Below are positions 1 to 11,735 of a DNA stretch of 64,000 bases, piece after piece. Under the pieces are notes generated by a model. It was not told the origin of the DNA and searched no databases. It saw only the letters and a program-made list of their open reading frames with translations. Origin of the DNA: Trachythela sp. YZ-2020. Taxonomy: Eukaryota > Cnidaria > Anthozoa > Malacalcyonacea > Clavulariidae. The stretch lies in NCBI GenBank assembly GCA_016169945.1, contig JADLSH010000162.1:868001-932000 (forward strand), given 5' to 3'. Position 1 is the stretch's first letter. Each line of letters starts with the position of its first letter. The translations under genes were made by a program, and so were the position numbers.

Positions 1-240
1 CCTTTTCGATGTCATAGATTACTTTTGCAAAACTTGAGAAAGCCTTAACTCTTCTTCTCAAATATAGGGTCACCTTATTTAATATTTATCAGATTAATGG
101 TTCGTTTTTTAATCACCTTTTTATGTCGATTTAATGTTCAACCTGAAGGCGAGAAAGCTGATTATCTTTCCTTACAAAACTTACTCAAAACAAATTTCCT
201 TACAAAACAAATTTCCTTACAAACAACAAAAAAGGATACC
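1..240. other. unassigned AT-rich sequence
   Basis: No coding exon, RNA gene or clear repeat could be recognised here. The short ORFs show no family resemblance and lack convincing splice context. Confidence 0.5.
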
Positions 241-244
241 ATTA

Positions 245-1215
245 TGCTTCAACCATCCAGTCAATTTAATGCAGATCAGTGGCTCACTGAACTGTATAAT
301 AATACTGGATAGAAATCCTACCTATGAGTACTTCACCTATTAAAAATGAAATGGTTCAAGAATCCAGTTAATTAAATGCAGATCAGTGGCTCACTGAACT
401 GTATAATAATACTGGATAGAAATCCTACCTATGAGTACTTCATCTATTAAAAATGAAATGGTTCAACCATCCAGTCAATTTAATGCAGATCAGTGGCTCA
501 CTGAACTGTATAATAATACTGGATAGAAATCCTACCTATGAGTACTTCATCTATTAAAAATGAAATGGTTCAACAATCCAGTTAATTAAATGCAGATCAG
601 TGGCTCACTGAACTGTATAATAATACTGGATAGAAATCCTACCTATGAGTACTTCATCTATTAAAAATGAAATGGTTCAACCATCCAGTCAATTTAATGC
701 AGATCAGTGGCTCACTGAACTGTATAATAATACTGGATAGAAATCCTACCTATGAATACTTCATCTTGTATAAATGAAATGGTTCAACCATCCAGTCAAT
801 TTAATGCAGATCAGTGGCTCACTGAACTGTATAATATTACTGGATGGAAATCCTACCATGATTCATCTATTAAAAATGAATGGTTCAACTATGCAGAAGG
901 ACATCTATCCAGTGTTTATCATAGATCTGAGCCACTGATCTGCATTAAATTGACTGGATGGTTGAACCATTTCATTTATACAAGATGAAGTACTGATGTG
1001 AAGGACATCTATCCAGTATTTACTATAGAGTTCAGTGAGCCACTGATCTGCATTAAATTGACTGGATGGTTGAACCATTTCATCTATACAAGATGAAGTA
1101 CTGATGTGAAGGACATCTATCCAGTGTTACTATAGAGTTCAGTGAGCCACTGATCTGCATTAAATTGACTGGATGGTTGAACCATTTCATCTATACAAGA
1201 TGAAGTACTCAGGAA
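245..1215. repeat. 107-bp tandem repeat in head-to-head (foldback) array
   Basis: About six direct units of 107 bp (the marker tggctcactgaactgtata recurs at about 280, 387, 494, 601, 708 and 815) are followed by about three units in reverse complement (to about 1215, marker ttcagtgagccactgatctg). The two halves face each other around 880-910, so the array can fold into a long hairpin. Short ORFs across it come from the repeat period and are not genes. Confidence 0.9.
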
Positions 1216-1933
1216 TAGGACTTTAAAGTTTAAATGGCGCCATGTTTGAATTTGTTCTTTTACTTAATTGAAAACTTCTTTAAACGAATTCTTTGCTGAA
1301 GAAATATTTACTTCGTAAACTGTCCAGTAAGTATTTTGTTTTGTTGATTGATTTATAGTTTAAATTAGCATGTTTTATATTAACTATTTATAACTGTTGA
1401 AATTAACGCGTGGTCGTATTAAAATTAGTTTAGGTATTTTGAATCATCTTTATAAATAAAGTAGTTCAACTTCAGCGTTATTTGGTCCTATAAATGGTTG
1501 GAAAGTCTGTTAAGATAGTTACGTTCAAACACAAACCACAGCAACTTTTTGCAATGTCAAAAGACCATTTATCTCACAGGGTTTGTGCTACTCCTTGAAG
1601 TCCATAAACACTACTTGAATGAAATTCAGAATTTCAAGGGCGCTTGAAAAGCCCTTGAAACTTACAGTTTTCTAAAAATTCCTTAAATACTCCTTGAATA
1701 CTTTCTCGAAAGAAAAGTAAAATCCATAGACCATAGTATAAAATTTTGTTAGTTGGTAAAATAATTGTGATGATAAAGACACGAGAAACGGAGAAAAGCA
1801 AGATGTTAAATAGATACAACTGGTAAAGTGTTGTTACATAGGGATAACGTAAGGAATTGTTCAATTTGGAGGTCCTTGAAAAATGCTATTTTGCTCCTTG
1901 AAAACTCCTAGATTTCTCCTTGAATTCACCTTT
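1216..1933. other. unassigned AT-rich sequence
   Basis: I see no exon or recognisable repeat apart from a few variants of 'ccttgaa' scattered at 1590-1930. Confidence 0.4.
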
Positions 1934-1941
1934 CAAGTGAG

Positions 1942-2221
1942 CAGGGACGTAGCCAGAACTTTCAAAGGGGGGGAGCCCTGCTCTTCATTCCTTGGGGGGG
2001 CGTATGTTTTAACGTCCAAAACCTGAACATTTGACGTATAAACCATAATTTTGGCTCCACAAAATAACCTATTCCACACCAAAACTTACATTCTTCGGAT
2101 TAAAGGTAGTTGTGGCTATATGTGGGGCATAATTCCTGGTTTTGCAGTAAGTATTAGCACTAAATATTACCAAAGGGGGGGAGCCGCGGCTCCCAAGGCT
2201 CCCCCCCTGCCTACGTCCCTG
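1942..2221. mobile_element. hAT-type MITE, 280 bp
   Basis: The element begins CAGGGACGTAG and ends CTACGTCCCTG (11-bp terminal inverted repeats). It is flanked by a perfect 8-bp direct repeat, CAAGTGAG, at 1934-1941 and 2222-2229. An 8-bp target duplication and a 5' CAG terminus are typical of hAT transposons. There is no transposase ORF, so it is non-autonomous. G runs lie near both ends. Confidence 0.85.
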
Positions 2222-2275
2222 CAAGTGAGACCAGCACGAACCCTGATCTCAACATTGCACGCGTTGTTGCAATAG

Positions 2276-2455
2276 TAGCGACTTTAAGATATGCTAAATC
2301 TACGACGCGGACGTGACGAAAAACAGTCGCATGGACTCCAGTTGGTAAACAAAGTCAGATACGCGAGAGAAACAAATTAAAACTGGTTTCCAAACATTAG
2401 CGACTGTTTTTTCATCACGTCCGCGTCGTAGATTAGGCCTATCTTAAAGTCCCTA
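2276..2455. mobile_element. small inverted-repeat element (MITE-like), about 180 bp
   Basis: Arms of about 55 bp (2276-2333 and 2398-2455) are near-perfect inverted copies, including ctacgacgcggacgtgacga against its reverse complement, with a loop of about 65 bp. No ORF. The target duplication is ambiguous (TA or TAG). Confidence 0.75.
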
Positions 2456-2769
2456 GTTTCATGACAAGCTGCGTAATCATTAGGCCACTACAAATTAATC
2501 TTTAGTTTCTGGTTAGAACGGATTTTCTTAGGACTTTTTCTGTTTGCATTCCAATTTCTAGGTTTTAACAGGCTTTTCAAAGGTTTTCAACTTTACAGCA
2601 CGGTAAAACGCTTTAAGGATGCCAGAAAGGGCTCGGATATAAACACAATTAAATTCATTCACGCTCTCAAGACGGCGTGTTGCTCTCCAAAATGTATGTT
2701 GTATTTTATTGTATTTTATGTCCTATAGTCCTAAACACCCGCCCGCCCGCGTCCTGAACGGATAAATTG

Positions 2770-3150
2770 ATTTATTTTTTTCAATCAATAATCGATAATC
2801 ACAATTCTTTTGGTGAAATTTTTATCTGTTCCATCAATTGTTATTGACACTCGCGATAAAAAACAGTTGATATATATATATATATAGCATCTAAAACTAC
2901 TTATCAGTTTATTCATTAAAGACAAAACTAAGAAATCCTTTAATTATCTGGCTACCGTTATCAAGTATGTCGATCTATATTGAATCTATCGATTGGCAGG
3001 GAAATTCGATGCCAATCAATCATCGATTATTATTGAAAATCGATACCAATCGATAATCACAAACATCAGGGTCATCGATTGGTTATTGATTTCCAATGTC
3101 AATCAATCAATTAACTGATATTGATTGGTATCGATTTTCATCGATGATCG
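2770..3150. repeat. ATCGAT-rich degenerate repeat
   Basis: Many overlapping copies of aatcgat, atcgattg and tatcgat occur in both orientations over about 380 bp, next to a short (TA)n run at 2871-2886. No coding signal. Confidence 0.6.
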
Positions 3151-3387
3151 ATAGCACACGCCTGGACTATTGTATATTAGTATAAACTTAGTAATAGACT
3201 ATCACTTTTCCTGCGTTCTGATTGGCTACGCTACTCGTAGACTATTAGTGATAGTCTACTAGTAGCAAAATTCAAAACAATGGCGTGAAAATTCACGTTT
3301 AAAATTAATATTAATACTTTTGTTTACTTTTGTATTGTGTTCCCTAGTTCTCAATAAATGCTATAGTTTATACTAAAACAATTAGAC

Positions 3388-3475
3388 AACTCGGCCTCGT
3401 TGGCTATGAGCGAATAGTCAACTCGGCTTCGCCTCGTTGACTATTCGCTCATAGCCAACTCGGCCTCGTTGGCTA
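3388..3475. repeat. long palindrome flanked by direct repeats
   Basis: Two 21-bp arms (3402-3422 and 3436-3456) containing gctatgagcgaatagtc and its complement flank a 13-bp loop. The same short sequence, aactcggcctcgtt, lies on both outer sides. A cruciform or hairpin could form. Confidence 0.8.
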
Positions 3476-3649
3476 ATTGTTAAGTATTGTCGCGTAAAAC
3501 TCAAGTAACAGATTTAGTTTAAAATAAGGTCAGAGCCATGGTCTACATTAATATTAATTTGATAATTTGATACGTTTAATGTTACGCTTCTACAAAACAC
3601 CCTATCCTACAAAACACCGTATCCTACAATGTACTATCAATGTATACAA

Positions 3650-4526
3650 TCATCCCTCGTGGTACTTGTCTACCCTGGTCAAGCCCAGACTAAAGAGAAA
3701 CAATTCCTTGGGGCTGCCAAAACTGTCCTTTTTGTTTGTGGTATTCAAATCATGCCTTTTGTCAACCGCTCGCATGCGTCTTGTCTTTACGTTATACAAG
3801 TCTGGACTTTTGACGCACTTCTCACCATTGCGCATGCGCGAATTTTCATGACTTTCTGAGCCAACGTTCTCGCTTTGTTTTTGGTCAGCGGTCTTGTCCT
3901 CGCGGCTCAAGGACATGGGTCCGAATTGAAGTTGCGCAACATCTTTTGTGTCCTTTCTCGTGTCGTATCCCAAAGTGCCTTTCGGGGGCATGTCACCGTA
4001 CCTCGGCTTATTCGGCGATGACGTCATCGGTTTATAGTCTCTCTCAAATTGTAACCATGGCAACACGTGTGTAAACACGGGAAATTCCCGCCTTCGTGGT
4101 CCGGCATAGTAATTGAACCTTTCCAAGTACAAATTATCGTAGCGAGGATAATATGGCGGCCGGTGAACGAGGGGATAATATTCGCCGGGGTAGTTTACCG
4201 TATAGGGAAACGGGTGGTCATGTGACCAATTCCCGTAACGTGATTGGCCGTTGGGTAGGCGTCTTTTCTCCGGGACATGAAATGCAGATTTATTTGTTGG
4301 ATTGAGTTTCTTTTCGTCGCAAATTCGTTGTTGTTGTAGGTGTGTGTCGTTGCGTGGGGGATGTAGGAGCTTGCATCCTCCCGGGGCTTGAAAGTACTGG
4401 GTATCTAATGCCGCTGAGGGCTTTTTCTCCGGCATTGTGTTCTTGTCGTTGAGATTTTCGTCCATTTTGAAATTCGGTTGAATATTGAGAACGTTGTTTA
4501 GCGCCTTTTCGTATACTTCGGCGAGA
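3650..4526 (-). CDS. terminal exon of an unrecognised minus-strand gene
   Basis: This is the last and largest coding exon (about 292 residues) of a gene assembled from 7779 down to 3650. An acceptor (ttttatttag) precedes 4526 on the minus strand. The exon enters with one base that completes a Ser codon left by exon 6406-6635, and it ends at a TGA at 3650. The product is polar, rich in Asn, Lys, Pro and Tyr, with a Tyr/Pro-dense stretch (motif HRPPYYPRYDNLY). There is no signal peptide, membrane segment or known domain that I can name. An ATG at 4603 could start a shorter protein, but the splice reading fits better. Function unknown. Confidence 0.6.
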
Positions 4527-4654
4527 CTAAATAAAAGGAACATTTTTTTACCATTTCTTAAAGAGCACATGACACAAATATAACATTCTTTAAGTTTTTC
4601 CATATCGCTTTTCAGTCTTAGACTTTAATTAATAGAGTTCTTTAATCTTTATTA

Positions 4655-5255
4655 CTTTTCATGGCAGTTCAGACACAAACCATGACAGCTTATTGTATGA
4701 GAAAATTCTACCTACACTGGACCTCCACGTTTGAGATATCGTTTTCAGGTAGTTCAGACACAAACCATGGCAGCTTATTGTAGAATACTACCTACACTGG
4801 ACCACCATGTTTAATATATCTTTTGCAGGTAGTTCAGACACAAACCACGGCAGCTTATTGTGGAATACTACGTACACTGGACCACCACGTTTGAGATATC
4901 GTTTTCAGGTAGTTCAGACACAAACCACGGCAGCTTATTGTAGAATACTACCTACACTGGACCACCGCGTTTGAGATATCTTTTTCAGGTAGTTCAGACA
5001 CAAACCACGACAGCTTATTGTAAAATACTACCTACACTGGACCACCATGCACGTTTAAGATATATTTTTCAGGTTGTTCAGACACAAACCATGACAGCTT
5101 ATTGTAGAATACTACCTACACTGGACCTCCACGTTTAAGATATCTTTTTCAGGTAGTTCAGACACAAACCACAACAGCTTATTGTGGAATACTACCTACA
5201 CTGGACCACCACGTTTGAGATATCGTTTTCAGGTAGTTCAGACACAAAGTCAAGT
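4655..5255 (+). repeat. 80-bp tandem repeat array (family F, forward)
   Basis: About seven units of 80 bp share ggtagttcagacacaaacca, cagcttattgta, actacctacactgg and ccacgtttgagatatc. They lie in an intron of the unrecognised minus-strand gene. The same family occurs inverted at 19075-19570, and a diverged unit overlaps phosphatase exon 8 (18858-18944). Confidence 0.9.
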
Positions 5256-6405
5256 AGGATAAAATTTTCCGTATGAGTGCCGTTCATGACCGCGGGATGG
5301 ACATTTTTTCGGCCGATTTTGCCTATTATTTGAGCGGCGTAGTTGGAAAATATATTACAAGGTACAGTTTGTTCAATCACAACAAAAGATATTTCGAAGA
5401 CGCCATGTTTTCGTAATTTCGTCTCACCGAGGCGGGATATTAGATGGGCCATAAAAACAGTTATATGAACAGGGAATAACGCATCCCACTTATAGGTGAG
5501 CTTCCCTCGGGCCAACCGCGGGCTCACATGAACAGACCCTTAGACAGAGTAAAATATGAAAATCATGCAACACGTGATATACGCACGCATAATCTTCGAA
5601 GCTCAAAAAATGTTGCCTTAAAAGGGCCCATATTAATATAATAAATCGCGCTTAACTCCGAACGGCTTAGCCAACAAGTCACCGGCATTATTTAAATCAA
5701 TACAGTTCGTTTGATAAATTTTTAATGGCCGGAGTGAAAGTATTTTAAGATTGCTTGCGAAACGCGCGTAACATCTGCCATGCCGAGTTCGCGAAGAATA
5801 ATAAATAATCCTGCGTAAAGGCAATTCGTTGTTCAGTTCGCAAAATGGAAAATAATATGATTTGAAAAGCCGAACCAATGTCGAAATACTATTTAATTAG
5901 ATGAATAATGCTCACTGTAAACAATGATTTATTAATTATTAATGTTTTAAAACTCAAACTAAGTTTCAAGCCAAGGTCTCTTTGCCTTTGCCCTATAAAG
6001 GTGCCCCCAAATGACTGTTTTAACACCAATTTTAATTTCTGGACTATTATATAAACTTAGAATAATTCCCTTGTCATAGGTTTACATGCGATGAAAATAG
6101 ATTAATTTGTTTTAGACGTGGATAATTCCATATAAATATATATATATATATTTCACTCATTCTATTCGTATCTGACGATCTTCGTAAGTTCAAATAATAT
6201 ACATTGAAAATATCGAAACTTTTTGGAAACAAATGACAAAAGTCTTAGAATTTCGGTTAATGTTTCTCCTAAATTCTACTGTCGCTCTTAACTAAAAATC
6301 TGAAGCGATTGTTTATATTCTATGCCGGAATGACAGGCCAAAAACTATACATATGTGATAATATATAAATACATCAATGTAATTCATTTTATAATTCGCA
6401 TTTAC
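5256..6405. other. intronic sequence, no further features
   Basis: The ORFs at 5192-5527 and 5633-5878 (minus) show no recognisable domain and do not join in phase with neighbouring exons. A (TA)n run lies at 6138-6152. Confidence 0.4.
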
Positions 6406-6635
6406 CTTCCCGTGAAAGATGTGCCATCTTTTCCCGAATGCGCCTCGGAAACTTTTAAATTGTTCGTCGAGCAATTTTTCTTACACGAAGCGGCTGCCGT
6501 AAACGGCTGTGTTTGTCTGTAAATATTGTAGTGAAATCCATCGCCATATTTAAGTGTCGTTTTATTCTCTTCGTGCGGCCGTTTCACGGCTATTCTCCCG
6601 TCCATTTCTGCTTCGTAAATCGACTCCCCGCTCAG
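6406..6635 (-). CDS. internal exon of the same unrecognised gene
   Basis: On the minus strand an acceptor (ttttacag) precedes the exon at 6635 and a GTAAAT donor follows 6406. The exon is open in phase 0 and leaves two bases, which match the entry phase of the terminal exon. It encodes about 76 polar residues beginning LSGESIYEAEMDGR. The intron to the terminal exon (4527-6405) contains the 80-bp repeat array. Confidence 0.6.
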
Positions 6636-7055
6636 CTGTAAAATGTAAAATAATGGCGGTGGAAAGCGCGTTATATATAAATCAGGAAATGGTGTACAAT
6701 AACATATCCTAATCCAAAATAAATAGCATTTTGAAAAATTGAAGTTCGCGTAGCACAAATTTTGACAAGAGCTGGCACTTAAAAACTCTCATGAAATACT
6801 ACCTCGGGCTTTCGAACTATTTGTCAACCTTTTAGAAGCTATTTCTTTTCGTGGCCGTATAAGTCTCATGCACTCATTTAAGTTTTATCGTTATAAATTG
6901 TTAACACGGTTAATTGTCAGTTCGTAGTTTTGCTATCGGCTTTATTGTTTATAATATTTATCAAGTATATCTAACGCCAATACACTATGCAGCTGAACAA
7001 CTTTTAATGTCAAATATATCGAGTTCAAAAAGTTACAAACTTTTACTTAACTTAC

Positions 7056-7122
7056 CTTTTTTCCAAGTTCAAGAAAACTGTTTGTGATCGATATTTCGCG
7101 GCGTTCTGGTTCTCTGATAGAC
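7056..7122 (-). CDS. internal exon of the same unrecognised gene
   Basis: 67-nt exon with acceptor aagtcttag and a strong donor, AAAAAG|GTAAGT. It reads SIREPERREISITNSF then LELGKK and runs out in phase 0, matching the start of exon 6406-6635. It was found by splice signals and phase, not by homology. Confidence 0.5.
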
Positions 7123-7741
7123 CTAAGACTTTTACACCGACTTCGAGTAGCTGTACTTTATTAATATATTAGGTCTAATCACTTACTAAACAAAAGGAAT
7201 ATATTTATTCCGAAATTTCTCTGATTATGTCATTACCAGAAATATGGGACAAGATGGCGACGGACATGCGCATATTGCCCTAATATGGCGCCCAAATATT
7301 ACTATAAACTATATAGGAGTTGATATAAATATCAAAATTTCACCTATTTTGTTTAAATATTTCATGTTTGCGGAGATCGATAATAGTAACAACATGAATA
7401 AGCAATGTTTGTAAACCAAAATCGCAAGTATTTGTCCACGTCTAGGTACTTCCCGAGATGGATGTATTTTCCTTGCCATTTCGATGCATTATACAGTATA
7501 ATCTATAGTAATTAGGTAATACATGAGGTAAAACTCCGTCGAATAGGCCAATATATTTGCGGGCGATGCAAACTGCGGAGATCGCGATGAATTTGCCGAT
7601 GTTTGATCTGTTAATACAGCTAAGAAAAGTGGCGGTTATTCCACGGCAAACTACTTCCAAAATCGTTTGAAAATCGGCCTTTTTCCTAGTTCTAAGAGTC
7701 GTCAATATGGCGTCTTTAAATCTAAATTTTTGCGAAAAGAC

Positions 7742-7779
7742 AAGCTTGATAAATTGTATATGTTGCTTCGAGCAGCCAT
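7742..7779 (-). CDS. tentative first exon of the same unrecognised gene
   Basis: A minus-strand ATG at 7779 (MAARSNIYNLSS) is open for 38 nt to a weak GT donor. It leaves two bases, which is the phase required by exon 7056-7122, and the four exons would give about 403 residues. The donor (AAGCTT|GTCTTT) is poor, so another first exon is quite possible. Confidence 0.3.
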
Positions 7780-8685
7780 GTTTATTGTTTATTAGCAAGG
7801 CTAGTTTCCAGTCTATTACTACAGAAAAACAGAGAGATTTGCGTGATCTGGTGACTTAGTTTCGTGTCGAATTAGTAATTTGCGTGCATATATTTCAAGC
7901 TATTTTCCATGGTAAAACATGTACAGACAAAAGGTCAGCAAGTATCAGGTGTCAGGTCATGCTTGGATTTCATACTACAATCGCGGGATAAAACATGCAT
8001 TTTTCCCTTAAATTTCTCGTTTCTCGCTTTCTATATAACATTCTTAAAATATACGCACAGCTTTATACTCTTGCGATATTGCGCTATCTCCTGTTGTGGA
8101 TGTTTGTTATGGAAGTGATAAAAAAGTGCGGTACTTTTGGCCTCAAAGTCGCATGACTTTGCATCCATTACTATAAAATTATCGCGAAATAGCCTGCGCC
8201 CGGTGTTTGAAGCGTCTTAACGCTGTTTTGCCGTGCGCAATGTTAAAATGCATTCGCAGATTCAAAACGAATAGGTTCTTGCGAACATTTTGGTGGGAAA
8301 ATTGGGAAGTTACGGCTTCGCAAGCCGTCTACCGTAGTAAAATTCCCCGTAGAATGCTATTAATATGAAGCGAATACCCGCTGAGCAAACGCAGTCGCAA
8401 AATGTCCCAGATTTCTGGTAATGTAAAGGTTTTTCGAACCAACCTGTGTTCGAATTCGCTGTGAAAATGTTGCAAAAACGTTCTGAAATTGACCAAAAAC
8501 GGGAACGAAATATTTGAATGTTTTTGTTACTTTTGAATGTTATTTTAAAAGAAAATATGACCGTTCAATTGCCTTGTGTATATTGTTTTGTAATGGGCAG
8601 GTGTTTTTTGTATAACATGCCCCCATGTCGATCTAAGGAGATTCGTATTGTCCTGAATAAATTACAACACTAATAAGGCAGATCG
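7780..8685. other. intergenic sequence between divergent genes
   Basis: Lies between the minus-strand gene and the plus-strand phosphatase. I see no coding exon; small ORFs (such as 7909-8118) lack support. Promoter elements could not be identified with confidence. Confidence 0.35.
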
Positions 8686-8689
8686 TAGG

Positions 8690-9025
8690 CAGATGGCCAG
8701 AGTGGCCAGAGCAGAAGGCGCCCACCACTGATCTCGTAGAACTGTGCATAAACTGGATCGCTTACTCTTATGATCAAGTCCTATGATTGGTTTAAACCCT
8801 TTAAACCAAATTCGAAGATAAGCGCGGGAGAATTATGCCCGCCACTGATCGCCTAGAATTGTATATAAACTGGAACGCTAACTCTATGATCAAGTCCTAT
8901 GATTGGTTGAAGCCAAATTCGAAGAGAAGCGCGGGAAAAATACAATTTCAAATTTTATTCCTAGGAGCAGATCAATGGAGCAGATGGTGCCCGCCACTGA
9001 TCTCCAAGAGCTGTAAATAAACTGG
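8690..9025 (+). repeat. two to three diverged units of an approx. 135-bp repeat
   Basis: Copies share the phrases cccgccactgatc, tatgatcaagtcctatgatt and aaattcgaag with agcgcgggag at about 8720-8830, 8835-8940 and 8970-9025. They lead directly into the 45-bp minisatellite. Confidence 0.75.
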
Positions 9026-9029
9026 AACA

Positions 9030-9710
9030 TTTGAACTGGAACATTGTCTCCTAGCCATGTTTCTCGAATGTGGACAAACCAGGAAACATTGTTTCCTAGC
9101 CATGTTTCTCAAAGGTGGACAAACCAGGAAACATTGTTTCCTAGCCATGTTTCCTGAAGGTGGGCAAACCAGGGAACATTGTTTCCTAGCCATGTTTCAC
9201 GAAGGTGAACAAACCAGGAAACATTGTTTCCTAGCCATGTTTCCTGAAGTTGGACAAACCAGGGAACATTGTTTCGTAGCCATGTTTCCTGAAGGTGAAC
9301 AAAGAGGAAACATTGTTTCCTAGCCATGTTTCCTGAAGGACAAACCAGAAACATTGTTTCCTAGCCATGTTTCCAGAAGGTGCGACTTAAACCAGAAACA
9401 TTGTTTCTAGCCAGGCTGTTTCCACATGAAGTGGACAAACCAGGAAACATTGTTTTTGACCATTTTTCTGAAGGTGTATTGTTTCCTTTGCCAGGAACAT
9501 TGTTTCTTAGCCATGTTTCCTGAAGGTGGACAAACCATGAAACATTGTTTCCTGGCCATGTTTCTCAAAGGTGGACATACCAGGAAACATTGTTTCCTAG
9601 CCATGTTTCCTGAAGGTGGGCAAACCAAGAAACATTGTTTCCTAGCCATGTTTCCTGAAGGTGGACAAACCAGGAAACAGTGTTTCCTAGCCATGTTTCC
9701 TGAGGAAAAA
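9030..9710 (+). repeat. 45-bp minisatellite (family D)
   Basis: About 14 units of a 45-bp motif containing ttgtttcctagccatgtttc and aaggtggacaaaccagg. The period is a multiple of three, so several frames on both strands stay open and mimic repetitive proteins (for example MARKQCFLVCPPSGN on the minus strand). The same minisatellite is inverted at 34553-35035, just beyond the 3' end of the phosphatase gene. Confidence 0.95.
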
Positions 9711-9921
9711 TATGCATTGTTTACGCACAAAAGTTGACAAAAGTCACAGTTGCGAGACGCATGCGTGTGCGTGGCCACTTTTTCGCCATTTACCGGATTC
9801 ACTTCGGCTTTTCGGCGATCCGGAAATATAATGTAAACATGGCGTCCTATATCATTGATTGTCATTTTGAAAGATTAACTCTTATTTCGAATTTCTAAAT
9901 AATTCTACGGTTTTTACTTAA

Positions 9922-9978
9922 ATGGATGATCTTGACGAAATTCAGGGAGTTCTAAGGCCCGAAGAAAAGTGTAATCAC
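9922..9978 (+). CDS. OCRL/INPP5B-like: phosphatase exon 1 (start codon)
   Basis: ATG at 9922 opens [19 protein letters not shown] and ends at a GTATCC donor in phase 0. Joined to exon 2 it resembles the start of the INPP5B PH domain (QGVL followed by Lys-Gly). The start is chosen by this fit and by phase; no transcript evidence is available. Confidence 0.65.
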
Positions 9979-11693
9979 GTATCCTTTTGTATTAGAAATT
10001 TCGTTTTATGCTTTTTCTAATAAATGTCTGCTAGCCTTTTGAGCGTTTAATAGTTTGAAAGTAACAAATTAACAATTAATAGCAGGGTTTTCTAACAAAG
10101 CATTATCGTGCAGCAGATGATGGTCAACCTGCAGTTATCAGAGTCAGGAAATAATGTTAATTATTTTCATTATATGTAGTAGTATTTTGAGTGCAAAATT
10201 ATAGAATTGAGAGATCAGAGATGTAGTTCAATTTGCTCGCTCATATAAGCTGTCAGCATTTCTGAAGTTGTCACCACGGTCCTGCTGACATGTAATGTTA
10301 ATGCATTTAAAGACGAACATTTGCAGATAAATATAGTGCTTTGCCTGCAAACACAAGAGCTGGCGTTAGACAGAGTAAAATACTATAGTAGGGCGCATCT
10401 GGGCACATTGCATCTAATGGGTTAACACGAGACACTGGCAGATAGTTTTGTTAACCCATTAACTGGCAGTACCCTACCACTGACAAGTAGAATCGTCTGG
10501 CATTAGACAGAGTAAAATACTAAGGTAGGGCGCATCTGGGCGCATTGCAAGCTAATGGGTTAACAAGAGACACTGGCAGATAGTTTTGTTAACCCATTAA
10601 CTGGCAGTACCCTACCACGGACGAGTAAAATTGTCTGGCGTTAAACAGAGTAAAATACTAAAGTAGGGCACGTCTGGGAGCATTGCAAGCTGATGGGTTG
10701 AGACACCATATTTTTACAGCACAAAGCTGAATTAGCAAGGATTACAGAAGGATTTTATTTGAAGTTTTTATGAAAGAAGAATAGAAAAATTGTATATATT
10801 TTCACCCTCGATAATATAAATTACTTTAAATTATTAAAATGAGATATTAAAACATAGATAAGAGTATATTGGCCCCCAGGAATAATCTAAAGAATGTTAA
10901 AAAAATTGCCTAGAGGCCTATAATTAAGGGCTCCTGCGGCATTGAAAAAAATGCTGAACACCGATATGGATATGTCGGTTATTTCTCTTTAGAAAATCAC
11001 CCACTACACATAGCAAGCTTGTCAACATGTTGTAACAATGTTGTCATTTTATCAAGTTGCTACAAGGTTGTCACTCACAACTTGTTAACAAGTTGTTGAA
11101 TTGCAGGACGATAACAAGTTGTTGGAACAACTTGTAACAAGTCGGTTGAGTCAACAACCTTGTAGCAAGTTGTCAACAAGCTGGGAACAAGCAGTGCGAA
11201 CACATCCTGATAACAAGTTGTTGAAACAGCATTGGTACAAGTCTGCTGCAGGTTTGTTACAACTTGTGCATGTTTATGTGTGTAGATCAAACAGTATAAA
11301 TACCATGCAATATCACCTAGATTTGCTTTAGTTCACATTCAGCTTTTCTTAACCACTACACAGTGTATCAAAGGGAAAATTGTGAGAAATTTGGAAAAAG
11401 ACCGAAGATTACTGGCGATCGTCAAGAGACGTGGAACCGCAGCGTACCATTCTGATTACAAATGCTTTACTTATTACATTTAGATGGCCTTTCACACAAT
11501 CTTGATACCCCTTTTCTTGGAGTGGTTTTGCAATTACGGGTATACAACTAAGTCTTATAAGCAGCGGCTTGCCAATTGCCAAAAGAAAGCCTTTTTTTTA
11601 AATGATGGGCGAAAATTATTTTCAACTGCCAAATCTGAATCACCGGTTGAAGCCCAACACTTTTTGTTTAACCCATTAACTGGCAGTACCCTA

Positions 11694-11735
<42 letters not shown>

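Noticed and set aside
5192..5527. 111-aa minus ORF as an exon of the unrecognised gene
   Set aside because: Its end lies within the 80-bp repeat array and it does not join the flanking exons, which already fit each other in phase.
9030..9865. ORFs encoding 15-residue repeats (MARKQCFLVCPPSGN and similar) on both strands
   Set aside because: They arise because the minisatellite period (45 bp) is divisible by three; several frames are open at once and there is no splice or start context.
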